Below, in pieces: positions 44,476 through 52,974 of a stretch of DNA of 64,000 nt; position 1 is the first letter of the stretch; every line of letters begins with the position of its first letter. The notes below the pieces were generated by a model that was not told the DNA's origin, ran no database searches, and saw nothing but the letters and a program-made list of their open reading frames with translations. The stretch comes from Granulicella mallensis (GTDB taxonomy: Bacteria > Acidobacteriota > Terriglobia > Terriglobales > Acidobacteriaceae). The stretch is taken from positions 1-64,000 of the forward strand of contig NZ_JACHIO010000027.1 in assembly GCF_014203225.1 (NCBI RefSeq). The letters run 5' to 3'. The position numbers and the translations under genes are program-made.

Positions 44476-45165
44476 ATGACCGTAACGGAAGACCAACGAG
44501 CCGCAGAGCTGCTCGAAGCACAGACCAAGGCGGCACAGCTCTTCCGCGAAGTGGAAGCCCGCGGGCTGGTCCGTCCCGGCATCACCGAGAGCCGCCTGAA
44601 CGAAGAGATCTACACCCTGGCGAAGGAGCTTTTCGGCATCTCAACCTACTGGCATAAGCGCATCGTTCGTGCCGGTAAAAATACCCTGCTCCCCTATGCT
44701 GAAAACCCTCCCGACCTTGCCCTCGGCGAAGACGATATCCTCTTCCTCGACCTGGGCCCCGTCTTCGAGCAGTGGGAGGCCGACTTCGGCCGCACCTTCG
44801 TGCTCGGCTCCGACCCCGCAAAGCTCAAGATGCAGCGCGACATCGCCCAGGCCTTTGCAGAGGGCAAGAAGCACTTCCAGGAGACGCCGGATATCACCAG
44901 CAGCGAGCTCTTCCACTACGCCCACTCCCTGGCGGCAAAGTTCGGCTGGGAGTTCGGAGGCCCCATCGCCGGACACCTGATCGGTCAGTTCCCTCACGAA
45001 CGCATCGCCGACGACAAGGTAACGCTCTACGTTCATCCCAAAAGCAACCTGACCATGCGCTCCCAGGACGAAGAAGGCCGGCAGCGACACTGGATTCTGG
45101 AGATTCATTTTGTGGATAGGGAACGCCAGATCGGCGGCTTCTTCGAAGAGCTGCTTACCGTCTGA
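44476..45165 (+). CDS. M24 family metallopeptidase (aminopeptidase P-like)
   Basis: 229 residues, the length of a bare pita-bread catalytic domain without the N-terminal half of aminopeptidase P. DLGPVFEQWEADFGRTF supplies two Asp ligands, GHLIGQFPHE the His, and WILEIHFVD a Glu. The second Glu of the five-ligand set is not obvious near the C-terminus (FFEELL is a candidate), so activity is uncertain. ATG follows CCCAGG. An H4 heptamer array follows the stop at 45182. Confidence 0.75.
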   Translation: MTVTEDQRAAELLEAQTKAAQLFREVEARGLVRPGITESRLNEEIYTLAKELFGISTYWHKRIVRAGKNTLLPYAENPPDLALGEDDILFLDLGPVFEQWEADFGRTFVLGSDPAKLKMQRDIAQAFAEGKKHFQETPDITSSELFHYAHSLAAKFGWEFGGPIAGHLIGQFPHERIADDKVTLYVHPKSNLTMRSQDEEGRQRHWILEIHFVDRERQIGGFFEELLTV

Positions 45166-45181
45166 CCGGCAATAGATTGAA

Positions 45182-45217
45182 CTCTCTGCTCAACCCCTCA
45201 TAGCTCTTAGCTGATTG
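45182..45217 (+). repeat. 7-bp array, family H4
   Basis: CTCTCTG, CTCAACC, one extra C, CTCATAG, CTCTTAG, CTGATTG follow the M24 stop by 16 bases. The CTCTTAG unit is shared with 44041. The rest of the 471-base gap to the GH18 gene has a likely promoter and a leader with no recognised RNA structure. Confidence 0.7.
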
Positions 45218-45334
45218 AAACCCCACCGAGTGCATTCTCAGCCAAGACCTACAAAGAACTGAGTACTTCTTCGCGGGCGCGGCATCGTTTATTTAAAACG
45301 CTGTCAGACAAGCGTTAGTCTAGAAGAAATTCTA

Positions 45335-45362
45335 TTGACACACGGATTCCCCACCTGATAGT
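45335..45362 (+). promoter_or_regulatory. Likely sigma-70 promoter upstream of GH18 gene
   Basis: TTGACA at 45335-45340 and GATAGT at 45357-45362 are 16 bases apart. The leader to the ATG at 45637 would be about 270 bases, long enough for leader regulation, but no known riboswitch was recognised. Confidence 0.45.
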
Positions 45363-45636
45363 GTTCCGCTACCAAAAGTTTTTAATGTTCCTTTAGCAAC
45401 CCTGACTCCACCTTCCCGAAGGAGCAGCAACGATGCAGGCCGCACCCGTTTCCAGAAAACGAAATATCGGCAGCTAAGTCATCCTCTCGCTCCACCAGAG
45501 CAGATGATTCCGTTTCATCCCGAAAATGCCAGACCCCGAGCTCTCTTCTCGTCGGGCCATAAGGAGTCCTGTGCTCAAGGACTGCTCTCTTCTATGGCAT
45601 AACCACCCTCTCTACCCACAGCAAGAAGGAGGCAAT

Positions 45637-47058
45637 ATGTCACGCATCCGCATGGCCGCAGGTTCCTTTGTTGAGTTGCTCGGTCAACGCTGCTTCATCT
45701 CCCGGTTCGTTCTCTTCCTCGCAATGGCCTTACTGGCTCCCTTCACCCTGTTGCACGCGCAAACCACCTACGAAGGCAACGCCAGCGCCAACGCGCTTGA
45801 GGGCACGGCTGTATCAGAAGCCTGTTCCGGATGTCTGAACGGCACGCGTATCGGCAATATCGGAAACGGCAACGCCAACTATCTCCGCATCAAGAACATC
45901 AGTGTTCCTACCACCGGCACCTACACGGTCACGCTGTACTACACGGAAGGCAGCGACGGCGGAGCCCGCTCCTTCACCCTCCAAATCAATAATGGCGCAG
46001 GGCCGACTCTAACCAATCTGACGGGCAGCAGTTGGACAGCTCCCGCAGCCCCGGTCACCTTCCAGGCCAACTTCACCGCCGGCAGCGGTAATTCCGTAGG
46101 ATTCTTCAATGCGACAGGCTCTGCCCCCGATGTCGACCACATCGTAGTAAGCGCCAGCAGCGGCGGCGGTGGCGGCACGACCGGTTCCCCGTTGCTGATC
46201 GGCTATGTGCCTGACTACAACGGAAGCTTCGCCACCTATGCAACAAGCATTAACTTCTCCAAGATGACGCATCTGAATCTCGCGTTTGGAGTTCCGCCAA
46301 CCTGCAGCGGCACCTGCACCGCGAGCAGCAATATGACCTTCTCCCTCAACCAGAGTGACTCCGCTATCGCCGCGCTCGTCAACGCAGCCCACGCAGCCGG
46401 AGTCAAGGTGCTGCTCTCCATCGGCGGTGGTGGCGGCGACCAGCAGATTATTCAGTTCTACAACGCGGGCCTTTCAACGCAGCTAGTGAACTCGCTCGCG
46501 ACGTATCTCACTGCGCATAACCTGGACGGAGTCGATCTGGACATCGAAGACCCCAATAACATGGGCACTCCCTACGGCACCTTTGTAAGCGCACTCGTCT
46601 CCAAGTTCCGGCCGGAGGGCAAAGTAATCTCCGCTGCTGTAGCGGAATATCTCCAGAGCGCGATGCCGGACTCAGCCCTGCATCAATTTGATTTCGTCAA
46701 CGTCATGGTCTATTCGAACTACTCCGACGCCCAGGCTGGCCTGCAATACTACGCGGTAACAAAGTCCGTACCGAAGAATCAGATCACACTCGGAGTACCA
46801 TTCTTCGGCCAAAGCTCCGACGGCAATACGGAAGAGGAATACAACACCATCCTGGCGGCTTATCCCAACGCCTGGCAGTCGGACGAAGTTAGCGGCGGCT
46901 CACTCGATGGCGGAGAGGCTCTCTTCTACGTCGGTGAATCAACAATGGCGCAAGAGACGCAGCTAGGCGCACAATACGGCGGCGTGATGATCTGGGAACT
47001 CACAGGAGACGCCCCAGCTCCCCATTCCCTGTTGACTGTAGTCCAAAACAACCTATAG
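45637..47058 (+). CDS. Secreted GH18 chitinase-like enzyme with N-terminal CBM
   Basis: 473 residues from the ATG at 45637, chosen because AAGGAGG lies just before it; the frame is open further upstream. A signal peptide ends near LLHAQ (about 44). Residues 45-180 form a beta-sandwich like CBM6/35 (YEGNASANALEGTA, NYLRIKNISV), then a Gly/Thr linker. The GH18 barrel (about 190-473) has KVLLSIGGGGG and the catalytic DGVDLDIED with Glu304. It should cleave chitin or a related N-acetylglucosamine polymer outside the cell. Confidence 0.9.
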   Translation: MSRIRMAAGSFVELLGQRCFISRFVLFLAMALLAPFTLLHAQTTYEGNASANALEGTAVSEACSGCLNGTRIGNIGNGNANYLRIKNISVPTTGTYTVTLYYTEGSDGGARSFTLQINNGAGPTLTNLTGSSWTAPAAPVTFQANFTAGSGNSVGFFNATGSAPDVDHIVVSASSGGGGGTTGSPLLIGYVPDYNGSFATYATSINFSKMTHLNLAFGVPPTCSGTCTASSNMTFSLNQSDSAIAALVNAAHAAGVKVLLSIGGGGGDQQIIQFYNAGLSTQLVNSLATYLTAHNLDGVDLDIEDPNNMGTPYGTFVSALVSKFRPEGKVISAAVAEYLQSAMPDSALHQFDFVNVMVYSNYSDAQAGLQYYAVTKSVPKNQITLGVPFFGQSSDGNTEEEYNTILAAYPNAWQSDEVSGGSLDGGEALFYVGESTMAQETQLGAQYGGVMIWELTGDAPAPHSLLTVVQNNL

Positions 47059-47063
47059 CCCGC

Positions 47064-47102
47064 AGCGGTGGGGCGGAGAGATTCGAACTCCGCCCCACCG
47101 CT
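47064..47102. terminator. Perfect 15-bp hairpin after GH18 gene
   Basis: Stem AGCGGTGGGGCGGAG pairs exactly with 47088-47102 around a 9-base loop, starting 5 bases past the GH18 stop. No T run follows. Part of it matches tRNA-Pro (see the 47070 repeat), so it may have been built from a tRNA fragment. Confidence 0.7.
47070..47091 (+). repeat. 22-bp copy of the tRNA-Pro 3' part (possible att site)
   Basis: Bases 47070-47091 are identical to 53975-53996 inside tRNA-Pro, covering acceptor-stem and T-loop sequence including GATTCGAACTCC, in direct orientation. This is the arrangement left when an element integrates in a tRNA 3' end. The span between is 6.9 kb; no integrase gene is present. Confidence 0.6.
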
Positions 47103-47154
47103 TAGAGCAAAACCTCAATGTAATTTCTTCGACAAACTAACGACTCATCCCACC

Positions 47155-47428
47155 AGGTAGTGTCTGACGAATCGACGGCTACGTTTTTGCTGTTGTCTCT
47201 GAGATAGGCCCGGGCTTTAGCCTGGGCATTATGGAATAAACACGAATGGGGCTTCAGCCCCTGGGATAGCCTTCCTCTCTTGGCCTCTCTACCTGCGGAG
47301 AGGAGAGCCTATCCCAGGGGCTGAAGCCCCATTTATCGCCTGTCTGAATATCCGGGCTAAAGCCCGGACCTATCTCAGAAGCAAAGACAAAAACAAAAGC
47401 CCTATCTCCGATTCGTCAGACACTACCT
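47155..47428. repeat. Nested palindromic element (GGGCTTTAGCCC family) with perfect 20-bp ends
   Basis: Terminal arms 47155-47174 and 47409-47428 are exact inverted repeats (AGGTAGTGTCTGACGAATCG). Inside are paired TCTGAGATAGG/CCTATCTCAGA and GGGGCTTCAGCCCC units. It is a sister of 29760-29985. The TAG stop of the GH29 gene (47427-47429) overlaps the right end. It accounts for most of the 368-base gap after the GH18 gene. Confidence 0.9.
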
Positions 47429-48785
47429 AAAGCATCCTCAGTGCAATGACACTGACGTCTTTGTCAGGTGCCTGCGGCGGGAGTGTAATCTGCAAACCGC
47501 TATCCGACTGTTGGAAAACGAGTCTCTGATTGTTGCTCAGCAGTCGTGCTGAAACAACCTTTGGCTTAACGCCGGTGATCGTGAGCGATGCCGAGGGCCA
47601 ATCGAAGACGTGAAGAAATAGAACATTGTCTTTCGCCGTAGTACGAAAGCCAGCATTACCCTGGATCGGTCCAAAGGTAGTTCCGTAGATGGACTCACCA
47701 TTGACGGTCAGCCAATCGCCAACACGGCGTAAGCGCTCCTGAAACTCTGCCTGAATCGTCCCATCGGGCTGTGGACCAACGTTGAGAAGGAAGTTGCCAC
47801 CACGGCTGACGACTTCGACAAGGGCACGAATAAGATCCTGCGCCGATTTGTAGTGATGATCATGCGCGTTATAGGCCCACGTGTCGTTGATCGTCATGCA
47901 GGTCTCCCAAAGCTGAAAATCTGCCTGTCTGGGTGCGCTTAGGGGAGATCCCTTTTCAAGGTCGGCGCCAGGACCATGCGCACGCATTCCCTTCGTGGGA
48001 ATCACCTTCGGGATGAACTGCTCAGGGGTAACAAAGTCGCCGGGAACACCGATGCGATCGTTGACGAGGGTCGCAGGCTGCAGCGTACGGATCATGTCGA
48101 GCACGCGCCGGCCATCATACTTTTCCTGGTGATCGAGACCGTCGAACCATATCACCTTCACATCGCCATAACGTGTGAGCAACTCGGTCAGTTGCAGCTG
48201 CATGTACTGCAGATACGTAGGCCATTCAGGGCGCTCAGGCTGACCATGCCAGGTCTCACTCGCCGGCCTGGAGGTATCGCGAAAGCCGGGATGATGCAGG
48301 TCAGGAGGAGAATAGTACAAACCAAGAGGCATCGATCGCCGGGCGCAGGCGTCCGCGAGTTGCTTGACGATGTCTTTCCCATAGGGCGTGTTGGTGATCT
48401 TGTAGTCGGTATAGGCTGAATCGAACATGCAGAAACCGTCATGGTGTTTGGTGGTAAAGACCATGTACTGCTGACCGGCTGCACGTGCCAGATCGATGAA
48501 GCTGTCGGGATCGTAGTTGACGGGATTGAATCGCTTGTGAAGAGCGACATACTCAGCTTCGCTGATCCCTCCCGGTTTTGGAGTCATGATGGGCCAGGAG
48601 GCCTCAACACTAGCGAGCGAGTAAGGCCCCCAATGAATAAACATGCCGAACTTCGCCGCGCGATACCAGGCGGTACGCACGTCCTCCGGACATTCTCCGA
48701 AGGCCAAATGCGGGATAAACGGCAGTGAAGCTGTAGCGAGGGAGCGACGAAGAAATTGGCGACGGCTTGCAATATAAGCGCTCAT
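47427..48785 (-). CDS. Tat-exported GH29 alpha-L-fucosidase
   Basis: 452 residues with a twin-arginine signal (SRRQFLRRSLATA). The GH29 barrel has MFIHWGPYSLASVEASW near 48, YMVFTTKHHDGFCMFDS near 107, and VIWFDGLD near 211-218, where Asp215 is the expected nucleophile. The C-terminal ~80 residues form a beta-sandwich. It should release terminal fucose from glycans outside the cytoplasm. Its base composition is like the host genes, unlike the next block to the right. Confidence 0.9.
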   Translation of the reverse strand: MSAYIASRRQFLRRSLATASLPFIPHLAFGECPEDVRTAWYRAAKFGMFIHWGPYSLASVEASWPIMTPKPGGISEAEYVALHKRFNPVNYDPDSFIDLARAAGQQYMVFTTKHHDGFCMFDSAYTDYKITNTPYGKDIVKQLADACARRSMPLGLYYSPPDLHHPGFRDTSRPASETWHGQPERPEWPTYLQYMQLQLTELLTRYGDVKVIWFDGLDHQEKYDGRRVLDMIRTLQPATLVNDRIGVPGDFVTPEQFIPKVIPTKGMRAHGPGADLEKGSPLSAPRQADFQLWETCMTINDTWAYNAHDHHYKSAQDLIRALVEVVSRGGNFLLNVGPQPDGTIQAEFQERLRRVGDWLTVNGESIYGTTFGPIQGNAGFRTTAKDNVLFLHVFDWPSASLTITGVKPKVVSARLLSNNQRLVFQQSDSGLQITLPPQAPDKDVSVIALRML

Positions 48786-48949
48786 GCGCTATCGACAATA
48801 TCTTTCGAAAGCGTCGATCGTCAAACGAACCCGCCACAAACAGGAACATCCGAGAAACACACCTAAAGCGGCCCGATCAAAATATTGAATTGAGCGCTCA
48901 AATCATTCAATACCTGGGCGGGTGGTCCAGGTCTGAGCCGGAAAAAAAT

Positions 48950-49093
48950 GGGTGCCCCACATCTCGTTTTGAGATGTGGGTTGTAGGACATGCCGAGGGT
49001 TTTGTTGGATAACAGCCGATGAATCGAACATTGCGCTCAGGAGATCATGCCACGTCAAACGCCCACGTCTCAGAAGCGAGACGTGGGGCACCC
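48950..49093. repeat. Inverted pair of palindromic units (GGGTGCCCCAC)
   Basis: GGGTGCCCCACATCTC at 48950 and its inverted relative ending GTGGGGCACCC at 49093 bracket about 75 bases. Each unit is itself a hairpin (CCCACATCTCG/GAGATGTGGG and CCCACGTCTC/GAGACGTGGG). It accounts for part of the 514-base gap 48786-49299; nothing else recognisable was found there. Confidence 0.85.
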
Positions 49094-49299
49094 ACATCTG
49101 TAGCGCAAGTTGAGATCTTGGCCATCCGCCCTCTCGACTTTCTGGGCAGGCCCAGAGACCATCGCGCGCGTCGTTCGCCAGGGCCTCTACGCTGCGAACC
49201 CGTCGTCAAACGAAAAGTCGCAAGTCCCAATATGGAACGGCACAAGTAAGAAGCAGGGTGAATTAGGTTTCAGTCGCGCAGGCCTGATAGAACGTTTGC

Positions 49300-50055
49300 A
49301 TGTCTACGTTCCAGTTCTCCGACGCTTCAAAACTGCTTTTACCCGCCGCAGTATCGCTTATGGTTGCGGTAATTGGGGCGATACTCACTTGGGCAAGAGA
49401 TCTTGGCCGCAGCGCTAGACGACTCCGTCTACTCGACGAATCCACTAAGCGCATAGAGTTTTGGCATCGCTGGTTGGAGACATTGGGAACAACTTCGAAC
49501 GCGACTCTCCAGGATAAAAGAATGGCAGAAGCTGACATCCGGCGAACCGCCAGTTTAGTCAAGAAAGTTTTTGACAGTTGGCCTCTTCCAAAGGAATGGA
49601 CAGCAGAAAGCTTCCTGAGCTACCGCGCAAATCTATCCGCATGGCGTAGAGCTTTGCTTATTTATCGGCAGCCTATTTTGGAAGCTCATTTTTATCGCAC
49701 GATGGCATTCACAATGTTTGCCTCTTTTGCGTTCATTGTCATGGGCATAGTATTCCTTAGCGCGCATCCAACTCATCGCATGAGAGTGCAAACATATCCT
49801 TGGGAGAGCCTCACCGTTTCGGCGGTGTACCTAATGCTCTCATTAGCTTTTCGCACCTCCGCCGTTCGCAGGGAAACTGCAATCTTAGTGAAGAAAAGCA
49901 ATCAGGAGTTAATGTTTGAACGCTCCCCTGCGCCCAAATCGAATTTGGAGAAAGAGCTTCAAAGGCGAAGATTGAAAGATCTCTACCAAAGGGAGCGTAG
50001 CCAGCCACCCGCCACTGAACATATAGAAATTGCTCCCAATGAATTAAATCCATGA
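49300..50055 (+). CDS. Hypothetical membrane protein
   Basis: 251 residues, not recognised. One hydrophobic helix at about 11-30, a charged helical segment (35-125), two more helices at about 133-155 and 172-188, and a basic, Glu/Arg-rich tail. No catalytic motif is visible. GC content and codon choice (more A/T-ending codons) differ from neighbouring chromosomal genes, suggesting transfer. No clear ribosome-binding site precedes the ATG. It opens the accessory block beside tRNA-Pro. Confidence 0.55.
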   Translation: MSTFQFSDASKLLLPAAVSLMVAVIGAILTWARDLGRSARRLRLLDESTKRIEFWHRWLETLGTTSNATLQDKRMAEADIRRTASLVKKVFDSWPLPKEWTAESFLSYRANLSAWRRALLIYRQPILEAHFYRTMAFTMFASFAFIVMGIVFLSAHPTHRMRVQTYPWESLTVSAVYLMLSLAFRTSAVRRETAILVKKSNQELMFERSPAPKSNLEKELQRRRLKDLYQRERSQPPATEHIEIAPNELNP

Positions 50056-50114
50056 ACATGCGAACAGTAAAGTTTGCATGTTTCTGTTGTATCTTAGAGA
50101 ACGCCAACACTTAC

Positions 50115-51389
50115 TTAATCTGAATCGTTGAATATCTGGCAGTAATGCCAGATTCCGGCGGAAGCTGCGGGTGGTTGCAACCACATACACATCCGAAAGT
50201 GATGTATAGTTCCAGCGTCTTTGTAAGTGATTTCGTTCAATACAAACGCAATCTTTGTACCAGTTTTCAATGCGTCAAGATCATCTTGAGTAAACGCAAT
50301 ACGTTCCCATGTGTCAGACCATTCAGAGTCCGTAATAAATTCCTCTGTCCCGGCCCCGACCGTGTGAACGTTTGAGGCATCTGGTTTCGGCCCGTTAAAA
50401 GCCTTCTTTTCTCTCTTGACTTCCTCTGCAAATTGAGTCAAAACGGCTTTTTGTGTTTCGGGTTTATAGTCGTCTTTCAAGAATGCGACCGCTGCTTGAT
50501 CTACCAGTTGAATCGAGTTCGGCCCTGTATTTTTATAATGGATATTGAACGCAATTGCTGATCCTGCGATAAAGTCACTACCCTCTATCCCTGCGGTATT
50601 CGGCCCCGTAAATTTTGGACCTCCAGCAAGAACAATGTAGCTTCTGGGCGATGGTACTGCTGTTCGGGAGACTTCTTCTGAAACCGTCCAATTTTCACCT
50701 AAATCATGCAATTTTTCTTTCATCCATGCAGCGGGTGGCATCTTCGTGCCAGCTAGAATCTCAGGATCAATCGGATCATGCGAAAGTATATATTCATTAC
50801 GCAACGTAGTTTCGATTCCACGTCTACGATCAGCCTCGGTCATACGACCAGTCCCCCGCTCCTCGATCAGGAAATTGCTGAGCTTTGTGTTTTGACTGCC
50901 GACTGCATCCAACTTTGCCCCCAAGGTATTGATTTCTGCTTTATGAGAATTCTCACCCCGGAGACGAACGGCGGTGAGTACAGCAGTTCCTACCAATGCG
51001 ATGACTATGAGAACAAAGCAGGCGACGATGTGTGCGGTTTCCTTCTTGGGCGGGATGAAGGACATAATTATCCCCACAATCGCCAACAAAATCGGAGTTG
51101 AATCTGCGAGAACAGGAAGTGAAAGGTCTGTCCCGAAGTGGTGCCACAATAGTGCCGCAACACAAAACAGCCCAAGGGAAATTGAGCCCAAGATCTTGAA
51201 GACCTTGTGGAGATACCGAAAGCAGATCCGCCAGCGCAGAAGGCGTAGGTATGCCGACCTTTGCACGTAATGGCTATCTATCATGCGAGCTATCCTCGCA
51301 TGGCGCACGCCACACGTAAAGGCGATAATCTTCATCCCCAGGTCATAGGTTCGCCAGATCTGAACATAGGCATCCACGGCAACATCCAT
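50115..51389 (-). CDS. Hypothetical membrane protein with exposed C-terminal domain
   Basis: 424 residues, not recognised. A basic N-terminus (about 1-65) precedes three hydrophobic helices (about 66-84, 93-110, 118-140), then a short coiled coil (LGAKLDAVGSQNTKLSNFL), and a ~230-residue domain with beta-rich text such as GSAIAFNIHYKNTGPNSIQLVDQAAVAFL, resembling an Ig-like or CARDB-like fold. Proteins at 51935 and 52975 have a similar helix-plus-beta layout. AT-rich codon use points to transfer. Confidence 0.55.
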   Translation of the reverse strand: MDVAVDAYVQIWRTYDLGMKIIAFTCGVRHARIARMIDSHYVQRSAYLRLLRWRICFRYLHKVFKILGSISLGLFCVAALLWHHFGTDLSLPVLADSTPILLAIVGIIMSFIPPKKETAHIVACFVLIVIALVGTAVLTAVRLRGENSHKAEINTLGAKLDAVGSQNTKLSNFLIEERGTGRMTEADRRRGIETTLRNEYILSHDPIDPEILAGTKMPPAAWMKEKLHDLGENWTVSEEVSRTAVPSPRSYIVLAGGPKFTGPNTAGIEGSDFIAGSAIAFNIHYKNTGPNSIQLVDQAAVAFLKDDYKPETQKAVLTQFAEEVKREKKAFNGPKPDASNVHTVGAGTEEFITDSEWSDTWERIAFTQDDLDALKTGTKIAFVLNEITYKDAGTIHHFRMCMWLQPPAASAGIWHYCQIFNDSD

Positions 51390-51425
51390 CGTGCATTCAG
51401 ATCGCTTCGGTAAAGCATTAAAATC

Positions 51426-51459
51426 AAAGAGGCCATCCCATAACGGACTGGCCTCTTTT
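51426..51459. terminator. Hairpin AAAGAGGCCA...TGGCCTCTTT between divergent genes
   Basis: A 10-bp stem with flanking A and T runs is a classical intrinsic terminator working both ways, yet it sits between divergent gene starts where no transcript should end. A related hairpin lies at 52917-52945. Confidence 0.75.
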
Positions 51460-51509
51460 CGTGTTCGGGATACCGGAAAGCGACGGAAGTCTTCCGCGAG
51501 TGTGAGAGT

Positions 51510-51884
51510 ATGGCTGACATGCTCGCCCCTCTACTCATGCTCGCTCTCAGTGCCAACTCCCCGACTATCCCGGAAAATGACCGTGGCTCTTACCTATATC
51601 GGGCCTGCCAGGGCGCAATACGTTATAACGACGCCGGATCGTCGGGAACTACCTCCGATGCCATGCAATCCATTCGATGCGTTAGTTATTTGAGTGGCTT
51701 CCTCGACGCGATGGACCTCGCTGGTCTTAAGGCCATCTGCGCTAATGGTGCATCGATGGGTACTGTAGCGCGCGTTTACATTGCTTACATGACAGCTCAT
51801 CCCAAACTCATGGACGTGGAGATACCAGTTGGTGTGAGTGAATCGCTGCTGGATGCCTATCCCTGCGCAGTTCCTAAGAAGTGA
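51510..51884 (+). CDS. Rap1a/Tai-like immunity-type protein
   Basis: 124 residues with a short signal-like N-terminus (MLAPLLMLALSANS). The rest fits the Rap1a/Tai fold: YLYRACQGA and IRCVSYLSGFLDAMD with Cys pairs, ICANGASMGTVARVYIAYMTAHPKLMD, and SESLLDAYPC at the C-terminus. Rap1a/Tai proteins neutralise amidase effectors of type VI secretion in the periplasm, but many homologues lie alone and have unknown roles. No effector gene is nearby. An alternative start is ATG 51519. Confidence 0.7.
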   Translation: MADMLAPLLMLALSANSPTIPENDRGSYLYRACQGAIRYNDAGSSGTTSDAMQSIRCVSYLSGFLDAMDLAGLKAICANGASMGTVARVYIAYMTAHPKLMDVEIPVGVSESLLDAYPCAVPKK

Positions 51885-51934
51885 GTGGACCTTCGAGGAA
51901 CAGCCGAAGTATCTGTTGAGGCGGGGTGGATGCC

Positions 51935-52885
51935 CTAGCTCGGACTTTGATCATTAGAGTCAAAGCCATCTTTGGGGACTGGACAGTTCGTCCACCCCCT
52001 CAATGAAGCAACAGGCAGCAAGTCCAGACCATCCCTCGAAAACACTTTTCCCAGTCGCCAAATCTTGAATATGTATCCAAACTGAATGAGATGTGTGCCC
52101 CCAAAGACGTCCTCATAGTTACACGTACCCCAGAGATGAATGTGTAAGTTTTTGGCGAGCGGAACTAGAGAACTCCATATGGTCGAAGAGATGGGCAGAG
52201 TGACTTTGGCTGACTCAGTGTTGGCGAGCACTATGCTAACGCCGGACGAGTCTCGCTTTTCAGAATTAGGTCTATCTTCGCTATCGGAGATCTCGCACCA
52301 CGTCTCAAGCCTGACATTGAGAGCGTGGGTGTATCCATAGTTCCGAATATTCACATCTATGGTGTCCCAAGGAATGTCCATCTGGAATTCCGTAATGTTC
52401 TGTGGCTCCAACGTGAGACGCGCTCGCTCCTTACTGATCATCAGATCGCTCTGTTCTTTCAACAAATCGGCTTGCCGCCGAATAGCATCGAGAGTGTTTT
52501 GGGCAGTAATTGCAGCGTCAGCAGCAGACTTGCGAGCGTCCTTGGCTTGGGTATCCATGAGATCGGCTTGACGCTTGATGGGCTTAAAGGTGAGCCAAGC
52601 TATGAAAGCATAGAGCGCCGTGATGTACACAATGACCCATTCGGGCCTTTCAAACCTTGGCAGGGACTTCTCAGCAAACGCTTCAGGCTTGATAGGGGTT
52701 GGGGGTTGGCTATCAGAGACGGGAAGCGGTGGGTCAATAACCACATGCGTTGGCGGAACTGGCTGCTGGGGTTGACTGGGCTTGCTCTGTGCCGCGTTAC
52801 TACCACCCTTTTGCTGTTCAAAGGCGTATAGCCGTCCACACAGGCATGTGACGAACACGACCGCTAGAACCAATCGCTTCAGCAT
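51935..52885 (-). CDS. Hypothetical membrane protein with signal peptide
   Basis: 316 residues from MLKRLVLAVVF; an earlier in-frame start adds 8 residues before the signal peptide. The signal ends near LYAFE. A Pro/Gln-rich stretch (22-70), one membrane helix (about 82-100, WVIVYITALYAFIAWLTF), a coiled coil (105-150, RQADLMDTQAKDARKSAADA), then a ~150-residue beta-rich domain (LTLEPQNITEF, IDVNIRNYGYTHALNVRLE). This layout is common in uncharacterised Acidobacteriota and Proteobacteria proteins. Function unknown. Confidence 0.6.
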   Translation of the reverse strand: MLKRLVLAVVFVTCLCGRLYAFEQQKGGSNAAQSKPSQPQQPVPPTHVVIDPPLPVSDSQPPTPIKPEAFAEKSLPRFERPEWVIVYITALYAFIAWLTFKPIKRQADLMDTQAKDARKSAADAAITAQNTLDAIRRQADLLKEQSDLMISKERARLTLEPQNITEFQMDIPWDTIDVNIRNYGYTHALNVRLETWCEISDSEDRPNSEKRDSSGVSIVLANTESAKVTLPISSTIWSSLVPLAKNLHIHLWGTCNYEDVFGGTHLIQFGYIFKIWRLGKVFSRDGLDLLPVASLRGWTNCPVPKDGFDSNDQSPS

Positions 52886-52916
52886 GATTTCGTAATTGTA
52901 CTCAAACACCGTGAAT

Positions 52917-52945
52917 CAAAGGCCAGCCCAGAGGAATTGGCCTTT
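52917..52945 (-). terminator. Hairpin CAAAGGCCA...TGGCCTTT
   Basis: An 8-bp stem 30 bases past the stop of the 52975 gene, with A and T flanks, fits a terminator of that gene. Its flanks AATCAAAG and TTCGT match those of 51426-51459, so the two hairpins look like diverged copies. Confidence 0.6.
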
Positions 52946-52974
52946 CGTTGTGTTCTGCCGGATTCGTTCTATTT

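Noticed and set aside
45216-45636. Riboswitch in the long GH18 leader
   Set aside because: No match to known aptamer cores was seen; only a small CTTCCCGAAGG hairpin.
49110-49260. Remnant of a mobile-element gene
   Set aside because: A frame with RVVRQGLYAANPSSN text exists but no family could be recognised and no start is convincing.
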